Shown piece after piece: positions 39,180 to 49,797 of a stretch of 64,000 bases of DNA; positions within the stretch are counted from its first letter, which is position 1, and each line of letters opens with the position of its first letter. The notes beneath the pieces are model-generated. The model searched no databases and was not told the DNA's origin. It saw nothing but the letters and a program-made list of their open reading frames with translations. Source of the DNA: Nostoc sp. CMAA1605 (GTDB lineage: Bacteria; Cyanobacteriota; Cyanobacteriia; Cyanobacteriales; Nostocaceae); assembly GCF_021596505.1 (NCBI RefSeq), contig NZ_PJIZ01000031.1, positions 1 through 64,000 on the forward strand. The letters are read 5' to 3'. Made by a program: the position numbers and the translations under genes.

Positions 39180-39295
39180 GATTGGGGATTGGGCATGGGG
39201 CATTGGGCATGGGGCATTGGGCATGGGGCATTGGGGTAAAAGTTTTTCTGAATCCTCTTTCTGTTCCCTATTCCCTATTCCCTATTCCCCATTCC
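39180..39295. repeat. STRR array (GGGGCATTGGGCAT units and TTCCCTA units)
   Basis: GCATTGGGCATGGG units (39185-39235) and TATTCCC units (39266-39295) lie between fabD and plsC. Confidence 0.75.
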
Positions 39296-40177
39296 CTAAT
39301 TCGGTAATTCCGCAGCATTACGGACGTTTTCTAAGATTAAACCAGTTGTTGTGCGTTTAATCAAACCGGTTAGTACATTACCAGGGCCGATTTCTACTAC
39401 TTTCTCAATTTGATTTTCTGGTAGTTGTAATGAAATTTCTTGCCAGCGTACTGAACCCGTCATTTGTTGGTTGAGGCGTTGCTTCAAAATTGCGGCCTCA
39501 ACTGCGGGAATCGGCTCGACGTTGGATAATACTGGGACTGTGGCAGTTTGAAATTCTACGGTGTTGAGAATTTTCTGAAATTCATCTGCCACGCTAGTCA
39601 TTAAAGGTGAGTGAAATGCACCGGAAACCTTCAAAGGTACAGCACGTCTAGCCTTAACCTGAGACATGACCGCCTGTACTGCTTCTGGAGTACCGGAAAT
39701 CACTACCTGGCCTGGACTATTATCATTAGCTAATACCACATCAGGAGTTTCAGCAATTACTTTGTCTAGTTGTTCACGGTCAAAGTTCATCAAAGCTGCC
39801 ATCATCCCACCTGCGGCATTGTCCATCAGTTCCGCGCGTTGCTTGACTAACTCTAATCCTGTTGACCACTCAAATACACCCGCAACATATAGAGCAACAT
39901 ATTCTCCTAAGCTGTGACCAGCAACTAAATCTGGCTGGTGTCCTTTTTCCCGAATCAAGTCAGCGAGGATGCTTTCTACTACATAAAGACAAGGTTGTGT
40001 GTAGAGTGTCTTTGATAACTTTTCTTCTTCGTTTTGGCAAATGTCTGTTACCGACCAGCCTAATATGGCTTCGGCTGCGGCAAACTTTTCTTGAGCCGCA
40101 GGTATATCTAATAAGTCAGTTCCCATTCCTAGTGCTTGAGAACCTTGTCCGGGAAACACCCATGCAGTTTTAGTCAT
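39296..40177 (-). CDS. fabD: Malonyl CoA-acyl carrier protein transacylase
   Basis: 293 residues. It loads malonate onto ACP for fatty acid synthesis. Ends of the active site: FPGQGSQ (8-14), nucleophile Ser89 in AGHSLGEY and the His in GAFHSPLM. It has the normal length for FabD. The order on the minus strand is plsX, fabH, fabD, plsC, with gaps of about 115-140 bases, some filled with repeats. Confidence 0.96.
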   Translation of the reverse strand: MTKTAWVFPGQGSQALGMGTDLLDIPAAQEKFAAAEAILGWSVTDICQNEEEKLSKTLYTQPCLYVVESILADLIREKGHQPDLVAGHSLGEYVALYVAGVFEWSTGLELVKQRAELMDNAAGGMMAALMNFDREQLDKVIAETPDVVLANDNSPGQVVISGTPEAVQAVMSQVKARRAVPLKVSGAFHSPLMTSVADEFQKILNTVEFQTATVPVLSNVEPIPAVEAAILKQRLNQQMTGSVRWQEISLQLPENQIEKVVEIGPGNVLTGLIKRTTTGLILENVRNAAELPN

Positions 40178-40318
40178 TGCTCAATAGTCAATAGTCATTT
40201 AAAAAGGTACTGGGGATTGGGGATTGGGGACTGGGTTAAGAAGCAGAGGGGCAAGGGACAGGAGAGCTTTTAATCCCAATGCCCCATTCCCAATGCCCAA
40301 TGCCCCATTCCCTATTCA

Positions 40319-41311
40319 CTAACGTCCCCAGTGGAAGATGGCTGCACCCCAGGTTAAACCTGCTCCAAAGCCGGATGCAGCGATGATGTCGTTGGTTTTG
40401 ATTTTACCTTGCCGCACGGCTTCATCTAAGGCGATGGGGATGGAGGCGGCGGAGGTGTTGCCGTAGTTGGCTAGATTGCTGATTACTTTATCGTTAGGAA
40501 TATTGAGGCGTTGTGCTACTGCATCTAAAATGCGTTGATTAGCTTGATGTAGTAGTAGCCAGTCTATTTGATCAACGGTGAGATTCGCCGCAAATAATGC
40601 TTTATCGATGATTTCTGGGACTTTTTGGGCAGCAAAGCGGTAAACTTCTTTGCCGTTCATGGTGATGGGTTGATAATTGCCTTGAGTGATGTTGGCACCT
40701 GGGATGATTTCTTGGGAAGTGCCTTGATAGGCCAAGTTGAGGTAGTGGTTTTGAGTGCCATCACTTTTGAGGGCAAAACCTAAGAGGCGATCGCCATCAT
40801 TGGCTTGCAATACAACCGCACCAGCCCCATCACCAAACAGGACGCAGGTGCGCCTATCTTGCCAATCTACCCATCGAGAGAGGATGTCTGCCCCGATTAA
40901 AAGTACATTGCGATATACCCCTGTTCTAATGTATTGGGCTGCTGTGACTAGCCCAAATACAAATCCAGAACAAGCAGCTGTGAGGTCAAAGGCTACTGCT
41001 TGGGACGCTCCTAACTCAGCTTGAACTCTACACGCGCTACCGAATAAATCATCTGGTGTGGAAGTTGCCAGCAAAATTAAGTCTAAATCAGCTGGTGTAA
41101 TTCCAGCTGCGGCGATCGCTTGCTGGCTGGCGGTCGTCGCTAGGGTACTCAATGACTCAGTAGAGTTGGCTAACCTGCGCTGGCGAATTCCTGTTCTGGT
41201 AGTAATCCATTCATCGGAGGTATCTACCAGTTGGGTTAGTTCTTGATTGTGCAGGGAAGTGACTGGTACTGCGGAACCACTTCCTATAATTGCTATGCCT
41301 AAATTTTGCAC
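40319..41311 (-). CDS. fabH: 3-oxoacyl-ACP synthase III
   Basis: 330 residues. It starts fatty acid chains by condensing acetyl-CoA with malonyl-ACP. Catalytic triad: Cys114 in DLTAACSGFVFG, His in LLHQANQRILDA and Asn in NYGNTSAAS. The N-terminal GSGSAVP and DEWITTRTGIRQRR are typical. The ATG lies 114 bases after plsX on the minus strand. Confidence 0.96.
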   Translation of the reverse strand: MQNLGIAIIGSGSAVPVTSLHNQELTQLVDTSDEWITTRTGIRQRRLANSTESLSTLATTASQQAIAAAGITPADLDLILLATSTPDDLFGSACRVQAELGASQAVAFDLTAACSGFVFGLVTAAQYIRTGVYRNVLLIGADILSRWVDWQDRRTCVLFGDGAGAVVLQANDGDRLLGFALKSDGTQNHYLNLAYQGTSQEIIPGANITQGNYQPITMNGKEVYRFAAQKVPEIIDKALFAANLTVDQIDWLLLHQANQRILDAVAQRLNIPNDKVISNLANYGNTSAASIPIALDEAVRQGKIKTNDIIAASGFGAGLTWGAAIFHWGR

Positions 41312-41425
41312 TCCTAATCTCCCAAGCTATCAGCTGTTAGTCATTAGTTATCAGTCATAAGTCATTAGTCTCTAACTGCTAACCAATGACTTGTTAGTAG
41401 CTATTGCTAGTTTGATGGCTGATTG

Positions 41426-42451
41426 CTAACTACTCTCACTCTGTAGCATCTCATATTGAGATTGCAGTTGCTCCATGACTTTGTTATCAACAGCTTCTTT
41501 TGCCATACGAATGGCGTTAAACACTGAAGGTGCTTGAGAACTGCCATGACCAATCAAACAAACTCCTGAAACACCCAACAGCAAAGCCCCGCCATGTTCG
41601 GCGTGATCCATACGCTGTTTGATGCGCTTGAGATTTGGCTTTAATAGTGCTGTACCAATTTGTCCGTGCAGTCCTTGGGGTAATTCTTCCCGTAAGATTT
41701 GCAGGATGACTCCACCTATAGCTTCGGCAAACTTGAGTAAGATGTTACCCACAAAGCCATCACAGACAATTACGTCAAACTCACCAGACAGTACGTCTCT
41801 GCCTTCCGCATTGCCGATGAAGGTGATATAACGGTTTTCCCGCAACAGTTCATGAGTCCGTAAAGCCAACTCATTGCCTTTGGTATCTTCTTCACCAATA
41901 TTGAGCAAACCCACTTTCGGTTCATCAGTACCGAGAACGTATTGGCTATAAATCGAACCAATCACGGCAAACTGTTCTAAAAATTTAGGACGACAATCGA
42001 CATTCGCTCCTACATCCAAGATGAGAACCGGCTTACCTGCTTTAATTGTCGGAAATACCGTGCCAATGGCTGGACGGTCAACCCCAGGCAATCTTCCTAA
42101 ACGGAGTAGGGCTGATGCCATAGCCGCGCCAGAATGACCTGCTGAGAATACTGCATCGGCCTGTTGTTGCTTGACCAAATCCATCGCCACATTAATCGAA
42201 GCCTTGCGTTTGCGTCTCACCGCATTTAAAGGCTCTTCATCCATTGCGATCGCATCCTCAGCCGGAATGATTTCCACTCCTTCCAAATTGGTTTTTGGGG
42301 GCAAGGCAGCTTTAATTTTTTGGGGATCACCCACTAATAAAACTTTTACACCTAATTCTTCACTGGCTCGCACCGCGCCAGTAACGATTTCACCGGGAGC
42401 GTGATCCCCTCCCATTGCATCAATTGCTATCCGCACGCCAGTCGATCCCAT
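41426..42451 (-). CDS. plsX: Phosphate acyltransferase PlsX
   Basis: 341 residues. It makes acyl-phosphate from acyl-ACP for glycerolipid synthesis. IAIDAMGGDHAPGEIV (8-23) is the family opening, followed by SAGHSGAAMASALLRLGR, LDVGAN, and SGVCLIGHGSSQAPSV near the end. First gene of the plsX-fabH-fabD-plsC run, so the promoter probably lies in 42452-42590. Confidence 0.95.
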   Translation of the reverse strand: MGSTGVRIAIDAMGGDHAPGEIVTGAVRASEELGVKVLLVGDPQKIKAALPPKTNLEGVEIIPAEDAIAMDEEPLNAVRRKRKASINVAMDLVKQQQADAVFSAGHSGAAMASALLRLGRLPGVDRPAIGTVFPTIKAGKPVLILDVGANVDCRPKFLEQFAVIGSIYSQYVLGTDEPKVGLLNIGEEDTKGNELALRTHELLRENRYITFIGNAEGRDVLSGEFDVIVCDGFVGNILLKFAEAIGGVILQILREELPQGLHGQIGTALLKPNLKRIKQRMDHAEHGGALLLGVSGVCLIGHGSSQAPSVFNAIRMAKEAVDNKVMEQLQSQYEMLQSESS

Positions 42452-42587
42452 TGCTTAGAGCTTCTAGAAACCTTACAAATTTTACCAGATGGCTTTGCTG
42501 AAAAACCTTTACTTTCTTACCGTCAAGTTAGTCTTGTTACTTTTGCAACAGCTGATGACGGTAAGCCAACAATAGCACATAGTTGGT

Positions 42588-42714
42588 AAGGGTGTAAGGG
42601 TGTAAGGGTGTAAGGGTGTAAGGGTGTAAGGGTGTAAGGGAAGAATAATTTATATTTATTCTTTCCCTATACTCCTAAACCCCTATACCCCTATACCCCT
42701 AAACCCCTATACCC
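42588..42714. repeat. STRR array (GTAAGGGT and CCCCTAAA/CCCCTATA units)
   Basis: Six or seven GGTGTAAG units (42588-42640), then CCCTATACCCCTA units (42665-42714). The two halves are complementary and could form a long hairpin that ends pepA transcription. The array touches the pepA stop codon. Confidence 0.8.
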
Positions 42715-44190
42715 TTAATTCTCCAGTACCCAATCAACCAACATTCTCACGCCAAAGCCGGTTGCGCCGGTGTTGTTGTAGCCATTATCTTTGTCTGCCC
42801 AAACTGGCCCGGCTATGTCTAGGTGCGCCCAAGCTGTTTCTTTAACGAACTGTTTGAGGAATAAGGCGGCGGTAATTGAACCACCAGGGCGGGGGCCGGT
42901 GTTTTTCATGTCGGCAATACCAGATTTTAAGCCTTCAAAATATTTGTCTTCCATTGGCATCCGCCAAATTTTTTCGCCTGAAGTGGCTGAGGCTTGCTCT
43001 AGCTGTTTGGCTAAGGCATCATCAGGAGAGTACAACCCGGCAATGTCGTCACCCAAGGCAATCACACAAGCCCCAGTCAGGGTGGCTAAATCGACAATGG
43101 CATCTAAGCCTAATTTGTCAGCAAAAACTAAAGCATCTGCTAAAGTTAAACGTCCTTCAGCATCGGTGTTGTTAACTTCGATGGTTTTGCCGTTAGATGC
43201 GGTCAGGATGTCTCCTGGGTGCATGGCGTGACCGCTAATCATGTTTTCGGTGACGGCTGAGATAAAGTGAACTTCAGCATCAGGCTTGAGTTGGGCGATC
43301 GCTTTGGCTGCGCCTAATGTTGCGGCTGCACCACCCATATCAATTTTCATGGTTTCGATGCCGCTACCTGCACCTTTGATGTTCAGTCCACCAGAATCAA
43401 AGGTTAAGCCTTTACCCACAATTCCAAGTTTGCGTTTGGGTGTACCTTCTGGTTTATAGGTGAGGTGAATAAATTTCGGTGGTAAATCAGAAGCTTGCGC
43501 CACACCTAAAAAAGCACCCATACCCAATTTTTCACAGTCGGCTTGTTCTAAAATTTCTATCTGCAAACCGTGGTCTTGGGCAATTTGTTGGGCTGTTTCT
43601 GCCATCGTAATCGGTGTTACGGTGTTGGCTGGTGCGGCTACTAGTTGTCTGGCTAAAATCACGCCGGACACAATTTGATTGGCTTTGGTAATGGCGGCTT
43701 CTTGTCCGGCAAAACCCAGAAATTCGATAGTTTCCACCTGTGAGGCTTTATCTTCTGGGTCTGATTTAAAGCGGATATCTTGGTATAAGGCTAGTTGTAC
43801 GCCTTCAGCCAGTGCTTGCACGGTGGCAGATGGATCATTGTTCCACAAGGGAAAACTCAAGCCTAAAACTTTACTTTTTTGTTTTTTGGCGACTTTGCCA
43901 ACAGCCGCAGCCGTCCGTCTAATTGTTTCTAATTTGAGGTTCTCGGCTTTTCCTAAACCCACCAAAATGATTTTTTTAACTGGACTAGCACCACTGACGC
44001 GGGTAAAAACGGTGCTGTTGGCTTTCCCTGTAAATTCTTCTTCGGCAATGACTTCTTTTAAAATGCCAGCAAACTGCCCATCTAAAGTTGCGAGTTCCCC
44101 TGTTAACTCTACCGCTTCTTCAAATAATGCGATCGCTAGCGTATCTCCTGCCCACTCTAATAAAGGCTTGTCACTTAGTTGAATTGCCAT
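42715..44190 (-). CDS. pepA: Leucyl aminopeptidase (M17)
   Basis: 491 residues. A di-metal aminopeptidase; the C-terminal catalytic domain shows [15 protein letters not shown] (metal-binding Lys and Asp), MKIDMGGAA and the hallmark [14 protein letters not shown]. The N-terminal domain is variable in this family. Length is standard. Cytoplasmic peptide turnover is the expected role. Confidence 0.95.
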   Translation of the reverse strand: MAIQLSDKPLLEWAGDTLAIALFEEAVELTGELATLDGQFAGILKEVIAEEEFTGKANSTVFTRVSGASPVKKIILVGLGKAENLKLETIRRTAAAVGKVAKKQKSKVLGLSFPLWNNDPSATVQALAEGVQLALYQDIRFKSDPEDKASQVETIEFLGFAGQEAAITKANQIVSGVILARQLVAAPANTVTPITMAETAQQIAQDHGLQIEILEQADCEKLGMGAFLGVAQASDLPPKFIHLTYKPEGTPKRKLGIVGKGLTFDSGGLNIKGAGSGIETMKIDMGGAAATLGAAKAIAQLKPDAEVHFISAVTENMISGHAMHPGDILTASNGKTIEVNNTDAEGRLTLADALVFADKLGLDAIVDLATLTGACVIALGDDIAGLYSPDDALAKQLEQASATSGEKIWRMPMEDKYFEGLKSGIADMKNTGPRPGGSITAALFLKQFVKETAWAHLDIAGPVWADKDNGYNNTGATGFGVRMLVDWVLEN

Positions 44191-44325
44191 TTTTGCATTT
44201 TGCGTAAACTTACTTCTTGTACAAGTATTGCTTAAAATTTTCCGAGTGAGGGATTGGGGATTGGGGATTGGGAAATTTACGATCGCCTGGTATGGATTCT
44301 GAGTAAATGGAATGACTTTTGAGTG

Positions 44326-45414
44326 CTATTCAAGGTCAAATTTATTGGCGATCGCTGTGATAATTTCTTGCTCTGCTGCTGTAGTCTGATTGTCTAGTTG
44401 GGCAATTTTTCGACATTGCGCTAGTAGGGGTATGGCAAAATCCCGATCTAGTTGGTTCAGTAGTTGATCTAGGGGTTGGGGTGATTTGATATTCTGCTCA
44501 ATGGCTGATAGGGAAGTGGGACTGAGGTTAGCTGCTTGCAGTTGGGGTAGGATTTCTTGCCAAGTTTTTTCAGGGTGACTAGCTAAAATCATCCGCACTA
44601 AGATTTTATCCATGACTGCTTGTTGAGTGATCGCGGTTTCTAGATATTTTTCGCTTTCTGCTTTTAAGTTAGCTATTGTTTCCGGCGATTCTAAGGATAC
44701 GGATTCGTCTAGTTTGGCTTCATAAAATCGACAAGCCGCATACCCTAGAGAATAACTCATGGTGGCATTGGTACTAGCGGCGATCGCGGCTCCAGCAAAG
44801 GGAACATTCCGCAATAAAGCTAATCCGGCGGCTTTCAAGAGACGATTCCCACCCAAGCCTAAACCAAAAATTGTCAATAATTCCCCTTTCCGACTGGGGT
44901 CTTGTAAATCTAGTCCATAGGCAAAGGCAATTTGATACAACATTTCTGTTTGTAATTGCATGGTTGCTGCTAAATCTACAGCTAGTAGGGCGGCTGCGAA
45001 TCCTGGCAAAATACTACTAGCTAACCCAATCCCACCAGCTTTAGCCGCTTTTTCCGTCATGATGCGATGGGCAATTTGCCTTGGTGATTCTTGGGGATAT
45101 TTTTGTTGGAGTTGTTTAACTGCAACTGCCATTTTGGCAAAATCAACATTGTCACTAGCACCAATTAGCCAATTCAGATTCAAAAAGCCAGATATTCTTC
45201 TAATTAGCCAATTTTCCCCAATATGATTGATGACTGTACCTGTGATTTGAGTTGATTTTTCCAGTAAGTTTTGTGTGGTTTTTGCTGTTGCTGTGCCTAT
45301 ATCTACTGCTTTATCTAACAAGGTTTTACCTGTGTTCAGGGCAGTTTCAGACAAATTCTTGCTTAAGGATGTTCGATTTGGGGATGGATCAACTGATTGA
45401 TGATTATCTGACAT
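44326..45414 (-). CDS. Helical hydrophobic protein of the EcsC/DUF697-like kind
   Basis: 362 residues. An N-terminal amphipathic helical region with repeats of Thr/Ala-rich sequence (GTATAKTTQNLLEKSTQITG) precedes a hydrophobic core (GGIGLASSILPGFAAALLAVDLAATMQLQTEM; GLGLGGNRLLKAAGLALLRNVPFAGAAIAA), which resembles EcsC or DUF697 domains known from small regulatory membrane-associated proteins. The C-terminal third is helical and charged. Family assignment is tentative and function unknown. Confidence 0.6.
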   Translation of the reverse strand: MSDNHQSVDPSPNRTSLSKNLSETALNTGKTLLDKAVDIGTATAKTTQNLLEKSTQITGTVINHIGENWLIRRISGFLNLNWLIGASDNVDFAKMAVAVKQLQQKYPQESPRQIAHRIMTEKAAKAGGIGLASSILPGFAAALLAVDLAATMQLQTEMLYQIAFAYGLDLQDPSRKGELLTIFGLGLGGNRLLKAAGLALLRNVPFAGAAIAASTNATMSYSLGYAACRFYEAKLDESVSLESPETIANLKAESEKYLETAITQQAVMDKILVRMILASHPEKTWQEILPQLQAANLSPTSLSAIEQNIKSPQPLDQLLNQLDRDFAIPLLAQCRKIAQLDNQTTAAEQEIITAIANKFDLE

Positions 45415-45615
45415 TTTTGAGTATTTGCCTCAGTACCTACTCTCTGTTTTGGTTGTAGCCAAGTCCGATGAGTGTCGACATCTTCCAAACAGCACAAAGT
45501 TTGATAAGTTAATCAGCATTTAAGTTGCATAAAACCAGGGCTAAAGCCCTTACTACAAGCGAATCAGTCTGGAAAAATGAATGACGATTAGCTTACATGA
45601 GTTTTTAACCCTTTG

Positions 45616-46437
45616 TTATTTCCACAGGGTATTTTTGACTATTGGGGTGATTTTTGTCTCTACAAAGTTATGCGACTGGAGAATTTTATAGAGGTTTACG
45701 CTTTCTTCTAATAAGCAGGCGTGTCCACTTTCGGGTAGAATTAATTTCTGATTATGGGGAATAATTTCGGCTAGGCGTTCTACTTCACTGACAGATGGTA
45801 AGAGGCGATCGCTACCACCTGCTATTAATAAAACTGTTTGTTGCAGGGAACGCAATTTATCCTCATCAATACTAAATTCCCTCAGCATTGATACTCGCCA
45901 ATTTACTGTCTCTGAAGGTACAGAACGCATAGTTTTTAGCAGTTCTTGTCTGACACTCCGAGAAATTCGGGGTAAAGATGCCAAAAATGGGAGTAAACCT
46001 AATGCACCCACATCATAAAAACACCCTGGAACTAAGTACATTAGTTGTGATGTCCAATCTAACCAAGGACGTAATTTAAATGCAGACGCAGGATTAATTA
46101 AAATCATCCGTTTAAATAGGTGTGGGGCTGCAATGGCTACTTTCATCGCCAAGCAACCGCCAAAAGATTCACCGCACAAATAAATAGGCCTTTGAGAACT
46201 TCTTTCTAATTCTGTGTGGATTAAATCCAATACATTACTTGTCAGCACGTCCCAACTTGTCAAATCTTGTCGGGGTATTGCCAAACACCGCACATCAAAG
46301 CCTACTTCTAATCCCGCCGTTTGCGATCGCAATAGTCTTCCAGTTCCATCCATTCCCGGTAAATACACAAATAGTGGGAACTCTGGTTTCACTTGTCTAG
46401 GGGTGAGAAAACACGGTTTTAGTTCAACTTCTGGCAT
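45616..46437 (-). CDS. Alpha/beta hydrolase, plant PES-like esterase fold
   Basis: 273 residues. LPGMDGTGRL near the start, nucleophile elbow GESFGG, the acid in AGGSDRLLPS and catalytic His in SGHACLLEE are visible. The region resembles the hydrolase half of plant phytyl ester synthases. An LPLAT-type acyltransferase is encoded upstream on the same strand (46947-47672), the two enzyme types that are fused in the plant proteins. Substrate not known. Confidence 0.8.
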   Translation of the reverse strand: MPEVELKPCFLTPRQVKPEFPLFVYLPGMDGTGRLLRSQTAGLEVGFDVRCLAIPRQDLTSWDVLTSNVLDLIHTELERSSQRPIYLCGESFGGCLAMKVAIAAPHLFKRMILINPASAFKLRPWLDWTSQLMYLVPGCFYDVGALGLLPFLASLPRISRSVRQELLKTMRSVPSETVNWRVSMLREFSIDEDKLRSLQQTVLLIAGGSDRLLPSVSEVERLAEIIPHNQKLILPESGHACLLEESVNLYKILQSHNFVETKITPIVKNTLWK

Positions 46438-46946
46438 TATGGCTAATCTTTCTGGGTTTTATGCGTCTGATTTAGCTTTACTCCATGAATACTCAACATG
46501 GTAAATAAATTCAAAAATATCTAAAGCTTAAATTCTCATCAAATCATAACTATAAGTGTAACAACTGCTTGAGAAATGTTACGATAAATTAATAATTGTC
46601 TAGTTTGTCTGCCCATACTCAAGATAAATCTGCTAAGTGGAACAGGGTAAATCATTCAAGGTTTGTAGGGGAATTTCAGAAATTAAATTATTCCACAAGT
46701 GAAAACGAAGATCATCATCAAAATTCTTACTCCCCCTGCTTCCCCTGTTTGATGGCATTGCCATTAACTTGTTTATACAAGTGTAAAAACCGATAAATTT
46801 ATCCAAATTTTGTCTAAATTACTGATGATTATCCTAGATAAATCTCTAGGCATTCTGTTGAATACGTCGATAGAAAATACCATTTAGGAAACCGGGGAAG
46901 AATTATCTATACTGGTGAATTAAAAACAACTCCCATGTTGATAATG
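46438..46946. other. Non-coding gap between hydrolase and acyltransferase genes
   Basis: No gene seen. The segment 46639-46665 (GGAACAGGGTAAATCATTC, AAGGTTTGTA) nearly repeats 7526-7552. An 11-base C-rich stretch (CCCCCTGCTTCCCC) lies near 46730. Confidence 0.45.
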
Positions 46947-47672
46947 TTAATAACAGCCTTGTAATAGTAAGTCGGCAATTTCATGGTGACAATATGTAGT
47001 TAGTTCAGCTACAACATTTTTAGCTTGTTTACCGTGATATTGATGTTGATGTTGAGAGGTAATCCAATAAGGACGACCGATTAACACAGCCACCCGATGA
47101 TAAATAACCAGGGGATGCCAACCTGATTGATGAAACAGAGGTTCAGAAGGGTCAAACAGACTTAACAACCTCAAGGGAAAAGCGGCGGTGTTGACTTCTT
47201 CTAAAGAGGCGATCGCAATTGGTAAAACAGCTAAATCTGGCACATCGGCACGTAAAGCTAGGTGTGCGAAACCACGCCTAAATTCACCTACATGATTGGG
47301 TTGAGTGTACTTCACCATTGGGTTAGCACCTTCGGGAAATACTCCTACCATTTGTTGCTTTTTTAATAGCTGTTGGGACTGAGAAAAGAAGCTTTGCTGA
47401 CGCTGTTGATTTTCTTCTAAAGGAAAGCAACCTAATTGTCCGGTAACAATCTCTCGCAAAATGGGTACTTCTCCCATGTAATGATGACAAGCAAAGCGAA
47501 TCGGACTAGCTAATGCTGCCATTAATATCAGGGCATCCATAAAACTGCGATGATTGCTCACTATTAACAAACTAGCGTCTTTGGGGATGCGATCCTCATA
47601 ATAGCGAAACATCTTTGTGGAAACAGTCGCTAAGAAAGATCGAGAAATGTCAAGAGGACTATGGAGACTCAT
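46947..47672 (-). CDS. Lysophospholipid acyltransferase-like protein
   Basis: 241 residues. NHRSFMDALIL is the NHxxxxD catalytic motif of glycerol-3-phosphate/lysophospholipid acyltransferases, followed by GVFPEGANPM as the phosphate-binding site. Length and motif order fit the LPLAT superfamily, but the acceptor (lysolipid, or an isoprenoid alcohol, as in plant PES) cannot be told. Upstream of the esterase gene on the same strand. Confidence 0.8.
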   Translation of the reverse strand: MSLHSPLDISRSFLATVSTKMFRYYEDRIPKDASLLIVSNHRSFMDALILMAALASPIRFACHHYMGEVPILREIVTGQLGCFPLEENQQRQQSFFSQSQQLLKKQQMVGVFPEGANPMVKYTQPNHVGEFRRGFAHLALRADVPDLAVLPIAIASLEEVNTAAFPLRLLSLFDPSEPLFHQSGWHPLVIYHRVAVLIGRPYWITSQHQHQYHGKQAKNVVAELTTYCHHEIADLLLQGCY

Positions 47673-48049
47673 AACTAATTTATGTCTTTTCGGGAAAATA
47701 TCGCAGTTTATCTTGACTTAATTTTTACATTTCTTCACTAATACCATGACAGTCTTAAGGTAGAAATGTCCTATCCCCAAGAAGCAACAAAACTCAGCTA
47801 TTTGCAGGTGTAAATTACATAGCAACACAGATGTAATAAAATTCATTGATCAAGATTGTTCTTAGTCAATTACCGTCTTTATCATCGAAATAAGTAATAT
47901 TTCTATCAGTTAAAAAATCATGCCAAATGTAGGAAATTTGCTAATATTAAATTGAGGTTGGAAAAAAGGATAGTAATGTTATATAATTGCTTGGTTTTGC
48001 CTTGATAAGTAAAACATTAGACGATTTAATAATTTGATTTTTATTTTGC
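47673..48049. other. Divergent promoter region of the acyltransferase and metG
   Basis: AT-rich; no gene or RNA structure recognised. It must hold promoters for both genes. Confidence 0.4.
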
Positions 48050-49636
48050 ATGAATATAGTGGCTCAAACAGAAAAGACCTTTGCACTAACAACCCCGTTA
48101 TATTATGTAAACGATGTACCCCACGTAGGTAGTGCTTACACAACTATGGCGGCGGATACCCTAGCGCGATTTTATCGCTTGCTAGGGCGGCAAGTGCTAT
48201 TAATTACAGGTACAGATGAACACGGACAAAAAATTCAGCGTTCCGCAGAAACTCTAGGGAAAGCACCACAAGAGTTTTGCGATCAAATCTCTGCTAGCTT
48301 TTCTTCCTTATGGGACTTGCTCAACATTAGGTATGATCGCTTTATTCGCACCACCTCACCCCGCCACGAAGCAATTGTGCAGGAATTTTTTCAAAGAGTG
48401 TGGTCATCTGGCGATATTTATCAAGGGCAACAAAAAGGCTGGTATTGTGTATCTTGTGAAGAATTTAAAGAAGAGAGGGATTTATTAGAAGGCAATCGCT
48501 GTCCGATTCATACCAACAAAGAAGTTGAGTGGCGAGACGAACAAAACTATTTTTTCCGCTTATCTAAATATCAAACCCAGTTAGAAGAATTTTATCAAGC
48601 TCATCCTGATTTTATTCAACCAGAAAGTCGCCGTAATGAAGTTTTCAACTTCGTAGGCCAAGGTTTACAAGACTTTTCCATTTCCCGGATCAACGTGAGT
48701 TGGGGTTTTCCCGTACCTGCTGATCCCAAGCATACCTTGTATGTCTGGTTCGATGCTCTACTTGGTTATGTCACAGCACTGTTAGATGCTGATGACACAC
48801 CCACCTTAGAAAATGCCCTAGCTAAATGGTGGCCGATTAACCTGCATTTAATTGGCAAAGATATTCTCCGCTTTCACGCCGTTTATTGGCCTGCCATGTT
48901 GATGTCGGCAAATCTACCTTTACCAGAAAAAGTTTTTGGTCATGGGTTTTTAACCAAAGATGGGCAAAAAATGGGTAAAAGTCTAGGTAACACTTTAGAT
49001 CCCGTAGCATTATTACAACGCTATGGTAGTGATGCCGTTCGTTATTACTTCCTTAAGGAAATCGAATTTGGCAAAGATGGCGACTTTAATGAAATTAGAT
49101 TCATTAATGTTTTAAATGCAGATTTGGCAAATGATTTAGGTAATTTGCTCAATCGCACCTTAAACATGGTGAAGAAATACTGTGCGGAAAACGCACTTGC
49201 AGTTAACCACCAAGCTATTGCGGCGGATAATCCTTTGCAAAATATCGGTGTCAATCTAGGAGAAAAAGTCAAACAAGCCTACGAATCACTAGCTTTCAAT
49301 CAAGCTTGTGAAGCTGTGCTGTCATTGGTACAAGCCAGTAACAAGTACATTGATGATCAAGCACCTTGGACACTCTATAAACAAGGTAAACAGCAGGAAG
49401 TCGAAATTGTCCTCTATACAGTTCTAGAATCAGTCAGACTAGCAGCTTATTTGCTATCTCCAGTGATTCCCAATATTAGCAGTGAGATTTATCAGCAGTT
49501 AGGCTGGGAAGTTAACTTTAACGAACAAACACCCAGTTTTGCCACCCATGCCCAATGGGGGCTACTATCTAACCAACAAACTTTAGGAAAACCACAACCC
49601 ATTTTCAAACGCATAGAACCACCAAAAAACGATTAG
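48050..49636 (+). CDS. metG: Methionyl-tRNA synthetase
   Basis: 528 residues. Charges tRNA-Met with methionine. Class I signatures: HVGSAYTTM (HIGH-like, near 25) and KMGKSLGN (KMSKS-like). The zinc knuckle is in WYCVSCEEF and CPIHTNKE. It ends after the anticodon-binding helices without the C-terminal tRNA-binding domain, which is common in cyanobacteria. A possible hairpin (GGGCTAAA...TTTAGCCC, 49699-49721) follows the stop. Confidence 0.97.
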   Translation: MNIVAQTEKTFALTTPLYYVNDVPHVGSAYTTMAADTLARFYRLLGRQVLLITGTDEHGQKIQRSAETLGKAPQEFCDQISASFSSLWDLLNIRYDRFIRTTSPRHEAIVQEFFQRVWSSGDIYQGQQKGWYCVSCEEFKEERDLLEGNRCPIHTNKEVEWRDEQNYFFRLSKYQTQLEEFYQAHPDFIQPESRRNEVFNFVGQGLQDFSISRINVSWGFPVPADPKHTLYVWFDALLGYVTALLDADDTPTLENALAKWWPINLHLIGKDILRFHAVYWPAMLMSANLPLPEKVFGHGFLTKDGQKMGKSLGNTLDPVALLQRYGSDAVRYYFLKEIEFGKDGDFNEIRFINVLNADLANDLGNLLNRTLNMVKKYCAENALAVNHQAIAADNPLQNIGVNLGEKVKQAYESLAFNQACEAVLSLVQASNKYIDDQAPWTLYKQGKQQEVEIVLYTVLESVRLAAYLLSPVIPNISSEIYQQLGWEVNFNEQTPSFATHAQWGLLSNQQTLGKPQPIFKRIEPPKND

Positions 49637-49797
49637 TTTTTTTAATTTTTGATTAATCACACACTAGTGCCATTTTTATTTTTTCGCAAAAATTAACGGG
49701 GCTAAACTTTACTTTTAGCCCTGGAAAGTTATCATAAACCCCTAGTATTCTCCACTTGAAAACTTCTATCAAAAATATCAAAGATAAAAATTGAGGT

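Noticed and set aside
42401-42589. Plus-strand frame overlapping the start of plsX
   Set aside because: About 45 residues beyond plsX look protein-like, but there is no start signal and no recognised family; it may be a gene remnant at most.
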